A stretch of 32,440 nt of DNA from Streptomyces albus subsp. chlorinus (GTDB lineage: Bacteria; Actinomycetota; Actinomycetes; Streptomycetales; Streptomycetaceae), in the NCBI RefSeq assembly GCF_013302895.1, contig NZ_VJOK01000001.1:2488128-2520567 (forward strand). The letters are read 5' to 3'. Positions 1 to 8,019 of this stretch are shown one piece after another. The notes under the pieces were generated by a model, which was given only the letters and a program-made list of their open reading frames with translations, made no database searches and was not told where the DNA came from. The position numbers were made by a program, and so were the translations under genes. Numbering within the stretch: the stretch's first letter is position 1; every line of letters starts with the position of its first letter.

Positions 1-151
1 GCGCGGCCACGTCGCGTCCAGCCAGGTCGCGTGCGGCCACGTCGCGTGCGGCGGCTTCCAGGTCGGCGCCGCACGCGCCGCAGAAACGGTCACCCGTCTC
101 CAGCGGCTCGGCGCAGCTGGGGCAGGCGGACAGTTGGTCGAGCTGAGGCAT
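1..151 (-). CDS. Zinc-ribbon protein, N-terminal part only
   Basis: The gene starts at an ATG (151-149), 2 nt after the stop of the preceding gene, and runs off the left edge, so only about 50 residues are visible. They show a classical zinc ribbon, CPSC at residues 10-13 and CGAC at 24-27, followed by a repeat of RDVAA/RDLAG pentapeptides encoded by a 15-bp DNA repeat. Zinc ribbons of this form open PP2C-type phosphatase and von Willebrand A proteins that accompany PknG-like kinases in streptomycetes. That is family knowledge; the catalytic part is not in the window, so the function is not assigned. It is probably co-transcribed with the next three genes. Confidence 0.75.
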   Translation of the reverse strand, partial: MPQLDQLSACPSCAEPLETGDRFCGACGADLEAAARDVAARDLAGRDVAA

Positions 152-153
152 GG

Positions 154-933
154 TCACACCCACGTCCGGGGGCGGAAGCGGTTGGCGCGTTCCACCAGTT
201 CGATCCTCTCGGTTCCGGTCTGCGCGTGCCGGGCGAGCAGCCGGTAGGAGCGCTCCAGGCCGAAGCGCAGCCCCTCCTCCGTCAGCGGACTGTCCGGCAG
301 CCGCACCCCGGCACCGGGGGGCTTCCCCGGCGCACCCGCGGGCGCGGGCCCCGGGGCCGGCCCCCGCGAGGGAACAGCCTGGCACAACCGCCAGTCGAGC
401 GCGCAGCCGAGTACCTCGCAGGTCAGCTCGTGGCCGCGTCCCGCGTCCAGTCCCAGCCGCCGCCGCTCCTCCACCTGGCGTGCCGCGGCGCGCAGGTCGT
501 CCAGCAGGGGTTCGTACGGGGAGCGCCCGCGCAGCCGGGAGGTGGAACCGGAGGAGGTGGAACCGGAGAGGGTGGAGGAGGTGGAGCCGGAGGAGGAGGC
601 GCGGGCGGAGGGGCTCGGTTCCGTGGGTCCCGCGCTCCGCTCGGTTCCGGTCCCGGAGCCCGCGGGTCCAGTCCTGGAGCCCGCAGGGCCGGAGCCCGCG
701 GATCCCGTGCCGGGGCCCGTCGGGGCGGCGGTGCCGTAGGAGTGGCCGGTGCGGGGCGGGCCGGTCCTCCCGGTCGGTGCCGGGCCCAGGTCGCCGCCGG
801 GCGCCACGACGGGGGCGAGCCCGCGCACGCCGCAGTACAGCTCGCCGCCGCCCCTATCCTCATCCTCGTAGACGCCCTCGCACCGGGGCCGCTGGCACGG
901 TCTGTCCGGCGCGACGGCCGGCTGTCCGTTCAC
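154..933 (-). CDS. PknG-like protein lacking the kinase domain
   Basis: 259 aa. The GTG start overlaps the upstream stop as GTGA. The N-terminus (residues 12-41) matches the rubredoxin-like opening of actinobacterial PknG kinases: CQRPRC at 13-18, then GGGELYC ending at Cys34 and GLAP. The fourth expected cysteine is Arg37. A Gly/Ser/Thr/Pro-rich linker follows. The last ~110 residues resemble the C-terminal TPR end of the same kinases: LTCEVLGCALDW, then LTEEGLRFGLERSYRLLARH, and a terminal NRFRPRTWV. Everything between is absent: there is no glycine loop, no catalytic HRD-type loop and no DFG-like motif in 259 aa, whereas relatives are about 700 aa or more. I read this as an in-frame internal deletion that removed the kinase. 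It might still be expressed as a scaffold, or be a pseudogene. Family assignment is from recall of motifs. Confidence 0.7.
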   Translation of the reverse strand: MNGQPAVAPDRPCQRPRCEGVYEDEDRGGGELYCGVRGLAPVVAPGGDLGPAPTGRTGPPRTGHSYGTAAPTGPGTGSAGSGPAGSRTGPAGSGTGTERSAGPTEPSPSARASSSGSTSSTLSGSTSSGSTSRLRGRSPYEPLLDDLRAAARQVEERRRLGLDAGRGHELTCEVLGCALDWRLCQAVPSRGPAPGPAPAGAPGKPPGAGVRLPDSPLTEEGLRFGLERSYRLLARHAQTGTERIELVERANRFRPRTWV

Positions 934-2228
934 TCCGCCCCCATGTTCATCGCTCCGCCCGCGGCGCCCCGGGCCTCCTCCCGCAGCTGCGCCAGCGCCT
1001 CCTGCGCCGCCCGCTGGTAGCGCAACACGGCGTCCTCGGCGGCGCGCAGGTCGCAGGGCGCGCTCCAGAGCATGCGCCGCGCGATGTCGTAGCGCTCGAT
1101 GAGGATGCGGTCCTCGGCCAGGCCGTTCTGTGCCACCTTCGCCTTGTACGCGTCCAGGCGCCCGCGCAGTTCCGCCCGGACGGCGAGCGGCGCGGTGACG
1201 GCCGACAGCTGGGCGCGGGCCCGCTGCAACTCCTCCTCGGCGCGCTCCTCCAGGCTCTCCAGCAGCGGGGAGAGCCGGTGCCACTGCGCCCGCCTGCGGT
1301 ACTCGGCGGCCGTGGAGAGCTGCTCCTGGAGGACGGTGGGCGGCCCGCTGACGGCGGGCACCTCCGAGGCGGCGATCTTCGCGAGGACCTCGCCGCGCGC
1401 CGTACGGGCCTCGGCCAGGGTGCGGTCCGCGCGGGAGAGGACGTCCCGCAGCCGCATCAGCCGCTGTTCGGCGTCCTGCCTCACGGCGAGCACGGCGTCG
1501 ATCTCGCGGCGCACGTCCTCCAGGGCGCGGGCCGCGGCGTCGTAGCGGGCGGTGTCGGGCCGGCCGTCGCCCGGCGCCCCGCTGCCCGGGGTGGAGATCC
1601 AGAAGGCGAGCGGGTCGCACACCACCTCCTCGCGCAGGGAGGCGAGTTCGGCCGTGGTGCGCTCCAGGTCGTCGGCGGCCGGGTGCTCGCCGGGGCGCAC
1701 GCCGACCGAGTACGCCAGGGAGCGCACCCTCCCCAGTTCGGCGGCCAGCAGGTCGATGCGGGCGGGCAGCGCCGACCACACCGAGTCGGCGGCGGCCACC
1801 ACGTCGAGGGCCTGCGCGTACCACTCGTTCATCCGCGCGACGAGCCGGCCGAGCGTCATCTCCTCCGCCAGCCGGGGCGCCTCGCCCTGGTCGGCCCCCG
1901 AGGTGCCGGGCAGGGCCCCGCCGGGGACGGTGAGGGTGCCGCGCAGCAGGCGGGTCAGCTCGGCCAGGTCCTCGCGGCTGGGCCAGCGGCGGCGGGCCCG
2001 CAGCTCGCGGGCCCGCTCCAGGGTGCGCGAGTAGATCTCGAACCCGTTCCACAGCGAGGTGAGGGCCGCCTCGGCCCGTGTCCAGCGGTGCGCGGTCGTC
2101 CCGGCGAGCCGCGCGCCCTCCAACAGCCTGCGCCCGGCGTGGTCCTGGAGCGCCAGCAGCGAGGTCTCGACGGCCTCGTGCTCGGCCTCCAGGCGTTCCA
2201 GAGCGCGGTCGGCCTCCTCCCGGCTCAT
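930..2228 (-). CDS. Coiled-coil protein of the GlnX/PknG neighbourhood
   Basis: 432 aa, soluble, mostly long charged helices rich in Ala, Arg, Glu and Leu. No membrane segment and no signal peptide is visible, unlike the mycobacterial GlnX. I chose the ATG at 2228 because GGAGAGGTG lies directly before it; the frame is open to an upstream ATG at 2258. Its C-terminal part (GRLDAYKAKVAQ, then ARRMLWSAPCDLRAAEDAV) recalls proteins found between a GlnH-like binding protein and a PknG-like kinase in streptomycetes, so a structural or signalling role in that cassette is inferred. The molecular function is unknown. Unlike its two neighbours it appears full length. The stop overlaps the following GTG by 4 nt, so translation is probably coupled. 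Confidence 0.8.
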   Translation of the reverse strand: MSREEADRALERLEAEHEAVETSLLALQDHAGRRLLEGARLAGTTAHRWTRAEAALTSLWNGFEIYSRTLERARELRARRRWPSREDLAELTRLLRGTLTVPGGALPGTSGADQGEAPRLAEEMTLGRLVARMNEWYAQALDVVAAADSVWSALPARIDLLAAELGRVRSLAYSVGVRPGEHPAADDLERTTAELASLREEVVCDPLAFWISTPGSGAPGDGRPDTARYDAAARALEDVRREIDAVLAVRQDAEQRLMRLRDVLSRADRTLAEARTARGEVLAKIAASEVPAVSGPPTVLQEQLSTAAEYRRRAQWHRLSPLLESLEERAEEELQRARAQLSAVTAPLAVRAELRGRLDAYKAKVAQNGLAEDRILIERYDIARRMLWSAPCDLRAAEDAVLRYQRAAQEALAQLREEARGAAGGAMNMGAE

Positions 2229-2289
2229 CACCTCTCCGGCGGGTCCGGCGGGCCCCATCGATCACCTCGCTGTTCGACTCGTACGGTGC

Positions 2290-2338
2290 GGGTTTCGGGT
2301 TTCGGGTTTCGGGTTTCGGGTTTCGGGTTTCGGGTTAC
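2290..2338. repeat. Heptamer tandem repeat (GGGTTTC)6 plus a variant unit
   Basis: Six perfect copies of GGGTTTC followed by GGGTTAC; a further GGGTTAC stands at 2346-2352 and overlaps the stop codon of the upstream gene. It fills most of the 120-nt gap between the binding-protein remnant and the coiled-coil gene. Because the unit is 7 bp, no reading frame is preserved, which argues against a coding role. Confidence 0.95.
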
Positions 2339-2348
2339 AGCTTGCGGG

Positions 2349-3414
2349 TTACGGCGTGTCCGCGCGGGCCGGGTGCGCACCGGTCCCCCGGCCACGCGGG
2401 ACCGGCCCCGGCTCGGCCACGGTAGGCGGCTCGGGCGGTGCGGGCTTCTTCCCTTCCGTACCCACCATGTCCTCGGCGAGCCGGCGCTCGTAGGAAGACT
2501 TCCACCCGTCCTCGCGGAAGTCCTCCAGCACCTTGTTGACCCGGTGGACGAGATCCTCGTCGCCGAGGTTCAGCGCGACCCCGTACGGCTCCACCGTCCG
2601 CGGGGTGCCGACGAGTTCGACGGAGGGGTCCTGCGCCGCCGGCCCGGCGGCCGGCGCGCTGTCGGTCACCGTGGCGTCGGCCTCGCCGAGCTGGAACCGC
2701 ACCAGGCAGTCGAGCTGGTTGGGCACCACGACCGGCTTCGCGCCCAGGGCCGCGTACGGGGCCGGTCCCCTCATCTTCTCCACCGTCGAACCGGAGGCGT
2801 GGCACACGCGTTTGCCGCGCGTCCCGGAGCCGAAGCCCTTGACGCGGGCCCGTTTCCTGGGGACCAGCAGGTGCTGGCCGGCCTCGAAGCAGGCGGCGGA
2901 GAACGCCACTTCGCCGAGCCGGTCGCAGGCGATCGTCATGGTGCGCACCACCATGTCCACCTCGCCCTTCTCGACGGCGGCGCTGCGCCGGACGGTCGGG
3001 GTGGTCCGGTAGGTGATCTCGTCGAGGCCGTCCCCGGTCGCCGTCGTCGTCCTCGGCCCGAGCCGCCCGGTGCCGCACCTGCCAGGTCCCGACGGCCTCC
3101 TGCGCGACCTCCACCGCGGCGCGTCCGGCCCGGTCGGCGAGGCCGTGCGCGTCCTCCAGCAGCCCGCTGCCCGCCCTGCCCCTCTCCCCGTTGCCGGCCA
3201 CGGCGCCCATCCGCGCGCGGCCGACGCCGCCGGAGCGCACCGTGTCCCCGACCGGCGAGACCGGGGCGGACGAGGCGGCCGGGACGGCCAGGACGGCCGG
3301 GGCGGATGACGCCGGGGCGGGCGAGGCGGACGGCGGGTCCGGCGCGGACCCGTCCGCGCCGGACGGCCGCGGGGACGGCTGCGCCGCCGGCGGCGTGGTC
3401 GGCGGCTGCGTCAC
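2349..3414 (-). pseudogene. Glutamate-type solute-binding protein (SBP family 3), truncated and frameshifted
   Basis: Two minus-strand frames together make one gene. The C-terminal frame (to 2349) has unmistakable family-3 binding-protein sequence: EKGEVDMVVRTMTIACDRL, then VPNQLDCLVRFQLGEADA, then NKVLEDFREDGWKSSYERRL. This frame is open upstream to about 3030 (LDEITYRT). The N-terminal frame starts at a GTG (3414) preceded by GGGGAGG, encodes about 120 Pro/Ala-rich residues and then a helix (LLEDAHGLADRAGRAAVEV), and joins only if one base is gained or lost near 3000-3080. The usual first lobe (an IVGVDQN-like strand and GFDIDL helix) is absent from all three frames, and there is no signal peptide. 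This is the GlnH position of a GlnH-GlnX-PknG cluster. A sequencing error could explain the frame break but not the missing lobe. Confidence 0.65.
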
Positions 3415-3804
3415 GGCTGAACCCTCCCCCTGATCGCGGACGGACACGCTGCCGGCGCGCTGCTGTGCTCCCTCCCGTGCGGATCCGGTGGCGGTCCCTG
3501 GGCCAGCAGTATGGCTCCGGCGGGCGGCCGCCACAGCGGGTTGCGTGGGATCTTCTTCGTATTGCTACCGAACATTCCGCCCCGTCCGGACCCGTGTTCT
3601 GGTCACCACGCCCCGTGGACGGCCGGCGGTTCCCTGCCGAGGGCCGGGCGGGGCGGTCGGGGGGGGAATGGGTCGGGGGCGGGACGGTGCGGCTCCGGGT
3701 CCGGTCGGGTCCGGTCGGGTCCGGTCGGGTCCGGTCGTAGGGGGAGCCGGAAGGGTCGTAGGTCGCGGGGCCTCGTCCGGGGTGTCTGCCACCATGGACG
3801 GGTG
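3415..3804. other. Divergent intergenic region with a 10-bp repeat
   Basis: This gap separates the minus-strand signalling cluster from the plus-strand globin. It must hold both promoters, but I see no convincing -35/-10 pair. The stretch around 3541-3590 is the least GC-rich part. At 3697-3736 there are four perfect tandem copies of GGGTCCGGTC. Open frames crossing the region look like GC-driven artefacts. Confidence 0.6.
3697..3736. repeat. 10-bp tandem repeat (GGGTCCGGTC)4
   Basis: Four identical direct copies lie about 70 nt upstream of the globin start. No protein frame is plausible here. A regulatory role is possible but nothing beyond position supports it. Confidence 0.95.
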
Positions 3805-4206
3805 ATGGAGATTGGGCACGGCAGCGTCCCGACGGGGACCTTTTACGAGCAGGTCGGCGGCGAGGAGACGTTCCGGCGGCTGGTGCACCGCTTCTACCAG
3901 GGGGTCGCCGAGGACCCCCTGCTGCGGCCGATGTACCCGGAGGAGGACCTGGGCCCCGCGGAGGACCGGCTGGCGCTCTTCCTGATGCAGTACTGGGGCG
4001 GCCCCCGTACCTACAGCGACCAGCGCGGACACCCCCGGCTGCGGATGCGGCACGCGCCCTTCAAGGTGGACCGCGCCGCCCACGACGCGTGGCTGCGGCA
4101 CATGCGGGAGGCAGTGGACAGCCTGGAGCTGCCCGCGCACCTGGAGACCCAGCTGTGGGACTACCTCGTTTACGCGGCCGGGTCCATGGTCAACTCCGCG
4201 GACTGA
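3805..4206 (+). CDS. glbO: Group II truncated haemoglobin (GlbO/trHbO)
   Basis: 133 aa single-domain 2-on-2 globin that binds haem and reacts with O2, NO or peroxide in the cytosol. Family marks are present: [16 protein letters not shown] with the B10 tyrosine (HRFYQ), [10 protein letters not shown], the proximal histidine in LRMRHAPF, and the group II G8 tryptophan in [12 protein letters not shown]. The length is normal. I chose the ATG at 3805; an in-frame GTG sits immediately before it and GGACGGG just upstream can serve as ribosome site. It stands alone, divergent from the minus-strand cluster and convergent with the next operon. Confidence 0.93.
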   Translation: MEIGHGSVPTGTFYEQVGGEETFRRLVHRFYQGVAEDPLLRPMYPEEDLGPAEDRLALFLMQYWGGPRTYSDQRGHPRLRMRHAPFKVDRAAHDAWLRHMREAVDSLELPAHLETQLWDYLVYAAGSMVNSAD

Positions 4207-4656
4207 GCCGACCGCCGGCCCCCCGGCCCTCCGCGCGCACCACCCCGCACCCGGGCGGCACGTGTGACACAGCCGTCACGGGCGTCACAGGCGTCAACGG
4301 CGGACGCACGCCGGAACGCACGCCCGTGCGGAGGGGGACAGGAGGCGGCGGGGCTTGACCGGGTTGGTCGCGGCGCGGGCGCGGGCGCACTGACTGCTCC
4401 TCGGGGCCGCCGGGGCCCGCGGGCCTCGTTCACCGGCCCCGCTTGCCCCGGCTCGCCGTCCGCCCGGACCGGCTGGCCAACCGCCGAACCCGGGCCGGCC
4501 AACCGCCGAACCGGGACCGGCCAACCGTCCGGCCCCGACGTGCCGCCTGAGGATCACGCCAGGGGCGGCCACCGTGCAGCCGCCATGCCCAGGTGGCCGT
4601 CACACCGGGGTGGCCATCAGGCGGACGTCACACCAAGGCGGCCATCGGGGGCGACG
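4207..4656. other. Intergenic region with two unrelated tandem repeats
   Basis: The 450-nt gap lies between convergent genes and carries no credible gene. It contains a 22-bp repeat (4469-4532) and a 28/29-bp repeat (4599-4680). I see no clear terminator with a T-tract. Confidence 0.6.
4469..4532. repeat. 22-bp direct repeat, nearly three copies
   Basis: Units begin at 4469, 4491 and 4513 and share the core GGCCAACCG; the first two also share CCGCCGAACC. The third copy is shortened and diverged. Confidence 0.9.
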
Positions 4657-4680
4657 TCACACCGGGGTGACACTCAGGCC
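4599..4680. repeat. 28/29-bp direct repeat running into the end of a gene
   Basis: Copies of GTCACACC...GGTGGCCATC begin at 4599, 4627 and 4656. The third copy overlaps the last codons and stop of the minus-strand gene ending at 4657. The other two therefore look like duplications of the gene's 3' end into the spacer. Confidence 0.85.
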
Positions 4681-5337
4681 GCCGGCCGGGCCGGTGCCCG
4701 CACCGGGCCGGCGGCGTACCACGACCGAGCCGTAGGCGGTGCGCAGCCGCAGCCAGGGGCCGGACGCCAGCAGGGCGGCCGGCTCCGCACCGCGCAGGAA
4801 ACCCAGCGCGTGCGCCGCGTGCGCCGCGCGCAGCGGCAGTCCCGTGCGGCCCAGCGGCCGGGACCAGATCTCCTCCGCGAGCGCGTCCAGCGTCTGCCGG
4901 CCGCGCCGCTCGGGCGGCAGCTTCTCGGCCCGCTCGCGGAACTCTCCCACGGCGGCCGCCGCCACCGAGCCGACCGCGTCGACCGGCACCCGGGCGAACT
5001 CCCGCCAGCCGCCGCGCGGCGGCAGCACACCCGCCCAGGACGGGCCCGTGACCGCCTTGGGCACCCCGACGGACTCCCGCTCCTCCTCGACCCGCTCCAG
5101 CAGCTCGCCGGCGGCCACGGTGACATCCAGCTCGACCGGCTCCAGCAGCCTGCCGGTGCGTACCGCCAGCACCTCGAAGCGGGCCGGTTTGGCGAACACC
5201 CCGGCCACGCCGCCGCCCGCCTGGATCCGCACGGCGGCGTTCTTCTCCCAGCGCAGCAGCCGCTCCAGGAAGGCGGCCAGGCCCGCCGCCTCCCCGGGGT
5301 CGGCGAAGACCAGCCGGTCAGCCACGGTGGCTGTCAT
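4657..5337 (-). CDS. Conserved actinobacterial protein of unknown function
   Basis: 226 aa, no signal peptide or membrane segment. The ATG at 5337 lies inside the end of the thioesterase gene (20-nt overlap), so the two are translationally coupled. It has a mixed alpha/beta look: MTATVADRLVFADPGEAAGLAAFL at the start suggests a helix around an acidic patch, RFEVLAVRTGRLLEPVELDVTV suggests paired strands, and the end VVRRRPGAGTGPAGG is a basic tail. I do not recognise the family. Its place behind an ABC-F factor and a thioesterase on one transcript is the only functional hint. Confidence 0.75.
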   Translation of the reverse strand: MTATVADRLVFADPGEAAGLAAFLERLLRWEKNAAVRIQAGGGVAGVFAKPARFEVLAVRTGRLLEPVELDVTVAAGELLERVEEERESVGVPKAVTGPSWAGVLPPRGGWREFARVPVDAVGSVAAAAVGEFRERAEKLPPERRGRQTLDALAEEIWSRPLGRTGLPLRAAHAAHALGFLRGAEPAALLASGPWLRLRTAYGSVVVRRRPGAGTGPAGGLSVTPV

Positions 5338-5752
5338 CGAAGTAGCCCTCCAGGAAGGAGCGCTCGGCCGGCGACAGCCGCCGGGGGTAGCCCTCCTTGA
5401 TGTTGTACGGCACCACGACCGTCCGCGCCCGCACGAACGGACCGTCCCCGGGGGTGCCGGAGTCCGGGGACGTGATCTCGTACGCGAGAGTCATCGAGGC
5501 GGCCGTCAGCGTCTCCACCCACAGCTCCACGGTCACCGGGTCGGCCTGGTGCACCAGTTGCCGCAGGTAGTCGATCTCGTGCCGCGCCACGACGGTGCCG
5601 TCGGTGAACGCCTCCGGGTCCGCCGCACGCCGTGCCAGGGCCAGGAAGTCGATCCTGGCCTCCTCCAGGTAGCGGAGGTAGACGACGTTGTTGACGTGCC
5701 CGAAGGCGTCCATGTCCGACCAGCGCAGCGGGCACCGGTAGGAGTGCCGCAC
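5318..5752 (-). CDS. Hotdog-fold acyl-CoA thioesterase (4HBT/YbgC type)
   Basis: 144 aa, normal length for a single hotdog domain. The opening LRWSDMDAFGHVNNVVYLRYLEEARIDF carries the family signature with the catalytic aspartate in SDMDAFGHVNN (residues 12-22). HEIDYLRQL and YEI further on fit the central strands. It would hydrolyse short or medium acyl-CoA thioesters in the cytosol; the substrate is not deducible. The start is a GTG at 5752, 4 nt after the ettA stop, with GGAG in the overlapping ettA end as ribosome site. It is co-transcribed with ettA upstream and the unknown protein downstream. Confidence 0.9.
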   Translation of the reverse strand: MRHSYRCPLRWSDMDAFGHVNNVVYLRYLEEARIDFLALARRAADPEAFTDGTVVARHEIDYLRQLVHQADPVTVELWVETLTAASMTLAYEITSPDSGTPGDGPFVRARTVVVPYNIKEGYPRRLSPAERSFLEGYFDDSHRG

Positions 5753-5756
5753 CTGC

Positions 5757-7421
5757 TCAGCTCCGGGTCAGCTTCTTGTGGGTGGCCCGGTGCGGACGCG
5801 CCGCGTCCGGCCCCAGCCGCTCGATCTTGTTCTTCTCGTACGACTCGAAGTTGCCCTCGAACCAGAACCACTTGCTGTCGCCCTCGTAGGCGAGGATGTG
5901 CGTGGCCACCCGGTCCAGGAACCAGCGGTCGTGGGAGACGACCACGGCGCAGCCGGGGAAGTCCAGCAGCGCGTTCTCCAGCGAGGAGAGCGTCTCCACG
6001 TCCAGGTCGTTGGTCGGCTCGTCGAGCAGCAGCAGGTTGCCGCCCTGCTTGAGGGTCAGCGCCAGGTTCAGCCGGTTGCGCTCACCGCCGGAGAGCACGC
6101 CCGCCGGCTTCTGCTGGTCCGGGCCCTTGAAACCGAACGCCGACACGTACGCGCGCGAAGGCATCTCGACCTGGCCGACGTTGATGTAGTCCAGCTCGTC
6201 GGAGACGACCGCCCACAGCGTCTTGTCCGGGTCGATGTTGGCGCGGGTCTGGTCGACGTAGGAGATCTTCACCGTCTCGCCGACCTTGATGGAGCCCGAG
6301 TCCGGCTGCTCCAGCCCCTGGAGCATCTTGAACAGCGTGGTCTTGCCCGCGCCGTTGGGGCCGATGACGCCGACGATGCCGTTGCGCGGCAGCGAGAACG
6401 ACAGGTCCTCGATGAGCACCTTCTCGCCGAACGCCTTGCCGAGGTTCTCCACCTCGACGACGACGTTGCCCAGGCGCGGCCCCGGCGGGATCTGGATCTC
6501 CTCGAAGTCCAGCTTCCGGGTCTTCTCCGCCTCGGCGGCCATCTCCTCGTAACGGGTCAGACGCGCCTTCGACTTGGCCTGCCGGCCCTTGGCGTTGGAG
6601 CGGACCCACTCCAGCTCGTCCTTGAGGCGCTTGGCCCGCTTGGCGTCCTTCTGGCCCTCGACCTTCAGGCGGGCCTGCTTCTTCTCCAGGTAGGTGGAGT
6701 AGTTGCCCTCGTAGCCGATGGCCCGGCCCCGGTCCAGCTCCAGGATCCAGCCGGCGACGTTGTCCAGGAAGTACCGGTCGTGGGTGATGGCCACCACGGT
6801 GCCCGGGTACTTGGCCAGGTGCTGCTCCAGCCACTGCACCGACTCGGCGTCCAGGTGGTTGGTGGGCTCGTCCAGCAGCAGCAGGTCCGGCTGCTCCAGC
6901 AGCAGCTTGCACAGCGCCACCCGGCGCTTCTCGCCACCGGAGAGGTTGGTGACCGGCCAGTCGCCGGGCGGGCAGCCCAGCGCGTCCATGGCCTGCTCCA
7001 GCTGCGCGTCCAGGTCCCAGGCGCCCGCGTGGTCGAGCTGCTCCTGGAGCTTGCCCATCTCCTCCATCAGCTCGTCGGTGTACTCGGTCGCCATCTGCTC
7101 GGCGATCTCGTTGAACCGGTCGAGCTTCTGCTTCGTCTCCGCGACGCCGTCCTGGACGTTCTCCAGCACCGTCTTCGACTCGTCCAGCGGCGGCTCCTGG
7201 AGGAGGATGCCCACGCTGTAGCCGGGCGAGAGCATGGCGTCACCGTTGGAGGGCTGCTCCAGACCCGCCATGATCTTGAGCACGGTGGACTTGCCCGCGC
7301 CGTTGGGGCCCACGACACCGATCTTCGCGCCGGGCAGGAAGCTCAAGGTGACGTCGTCGAGGATCACCTTGTCGCCGTGCGCCTTGCGCGCCTTGCGCAT
7401 GGTGTAGATGTACTCAGCCAA
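5757..7421 (-). CDS. ettA: Energy-dependent translational throttle protein EttA (ABC-F)
   Basis: 554 aa, matching the ~555 aa of bacterial EttA. Two ATPase domains: Walker A GPNGAGKS at 38-45 and GPNGAGKT near 350, signatures LSGGEKRR and LSGGERNR, and Walker B LLLLDEPTNHLD and LLLLDEPTNDLD. There is no transmembrane domain; the linker between the domains (KLDFEEIQIPPGPRLGNVVVEVENL and the Lys-rich arm before it) is the EttA type. The protein binds the ribosomal E site and couples translation entry to ATP/ADP level. I chose a TTG start at 7421 because MAEYIYTMRK is the conserved N-terminus and GGACGG lies 6 nt upstream. The frame continues open far upstream through repeat DNA, which I take as non-coding. 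First gene of a three-gene minus operon. Confidence 0.95.
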   Translation of the reverse strand: MAEYIYTMRKARKAHGDKVILDDVTLSFLPGAKIGVVGPNGAGKSTVLKIMAGLEQPSNGDAMLSPGYSVGILLQEPPLDESKTVLENVQDGVAETKQKLDRFNEIAEQMATEYTDELMEEMGKLQEQLDHAGAWDLDAQLEQAMDALGCPPGDWPVTNLSGGEKRRVALCKLLLEQPDLLLLDEPTNHLDAESVQWLEQHLAKYPGTVVAITHDRYFLDNVAGWILELDRGRAIGYEGNYSTYLEKKQARLKVEGQKDAKRAKRLKDELEWVRSNAKGRQAKSKARLTRYEEMAAEAEKTRKLDFEEIQIPPGPRLGNVVVEVENLGKAFGEKVLIEDLSFSLPRNGIVGVIGPNGAGKTTLFKMLQGLEQPDSGSIKVGETVKISYVDQTRANIDPDKTLWAVVSDELDYINVGQVEMPSRAYVSAFGFKGPDQQKPAGVLSGGERNRLNLALTLKQGGNLLLLDEPTNDLDVETLSSLENALLDFPGCAVVVSHDRWFLDRVATHILAYEGDSKWFWFEGNFESYEKNKIERLGPDAARPHRATHKKLTRS

Positions 7422-7640
7422 GAGGAACCGTCCGGCAATCTGTAGGTAGTCGTGCGCGGTCCGACCGCGCGGGTCGTCATGCGGCAGCGCGCCGCGCTGC
7501 TCCCGGGTGCGTGAGCTGCGGCCGTGCCACGTCAGGCATACGCACCCCATCTTGCCGCACCGGCCCCCCACCCCGGAAACGGGTTCCGCCCGCGACCGGC
7601 GCCCGGACCGGCGCGACCGGCATGAGGGTGCCGGGGGCAC

Positions 7641-7752
7641 GGGGCGCCGAGGGTATGGGCCGCCGAGGGCATGGCGGCACCGAGGGTAAGGGCCGCGAGG
7701 GCATGGCGGCGTCGAGGGTAAGGGGCGCCGAGGGTAAGGCGGCACCGAGGAC
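7641..7752. repeat. Degenerate 14-18 bp tandem repeat
   Basis: About seven imperfect units built on CCGAGGGTAAGG or CGAGGGCATGG alternate along 110 bp. All frames stay open because of base composition, but the peptides are low-complexity and unlike proteins. Confidence 0.8.
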
Positions 7753-7993
7753 AGTGGGGCGGCAAGCACATCGGGGCGCCAGTGCATCGGCGGCCCCCGG
7801 GGCACCGTCGCCAGCCGAACCGACCAGTCGGTCGGTCACGACATCCCCCTCCCCGCACCCCGACGCCCCGCACCTCCGACATCCCGTGGCCCGACTCCCC
7901 CTGGCCGTCGGCCCCCCATGGCCGTCGGCCCCGCACCCGCACCCGCGCGTCTCCAGACTCCCGGGACCCACGGGACCCACGGGTCTCACGGGA

Positions 7994-8019
7994 CCCGTGG
8001 GACCCATGAGTCCCACGGG
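7994..8019 (-). terminator. Terminator hairpin of the thioester-domain gene
   Basis: A perfect 10-bp stem (CCCGTGGGAC pairing with GTCCCACGGG, 6-nt loop) lies 9 nt beyond the stop at 8029. There is no T-run, which is common for streptomycete terminators. It sits inside a set of GGGACCCACG direct repeats (7966-8019). Confidence 0.7.

Noticed and set aside
3000..3080. Programmed ribosomal frameshift in the binding-protein gene
   Set aside because: No slippery heptamer or downstream structure stands out, and the missing lobe argues for damage.
150..3740. A plus-strand open frame of almost 1,200 codons over the signalling cluster
   Set aside because: It is antisense to genes with recognisable motifs, has Arg/Pro-biased composition and results from very high GC.
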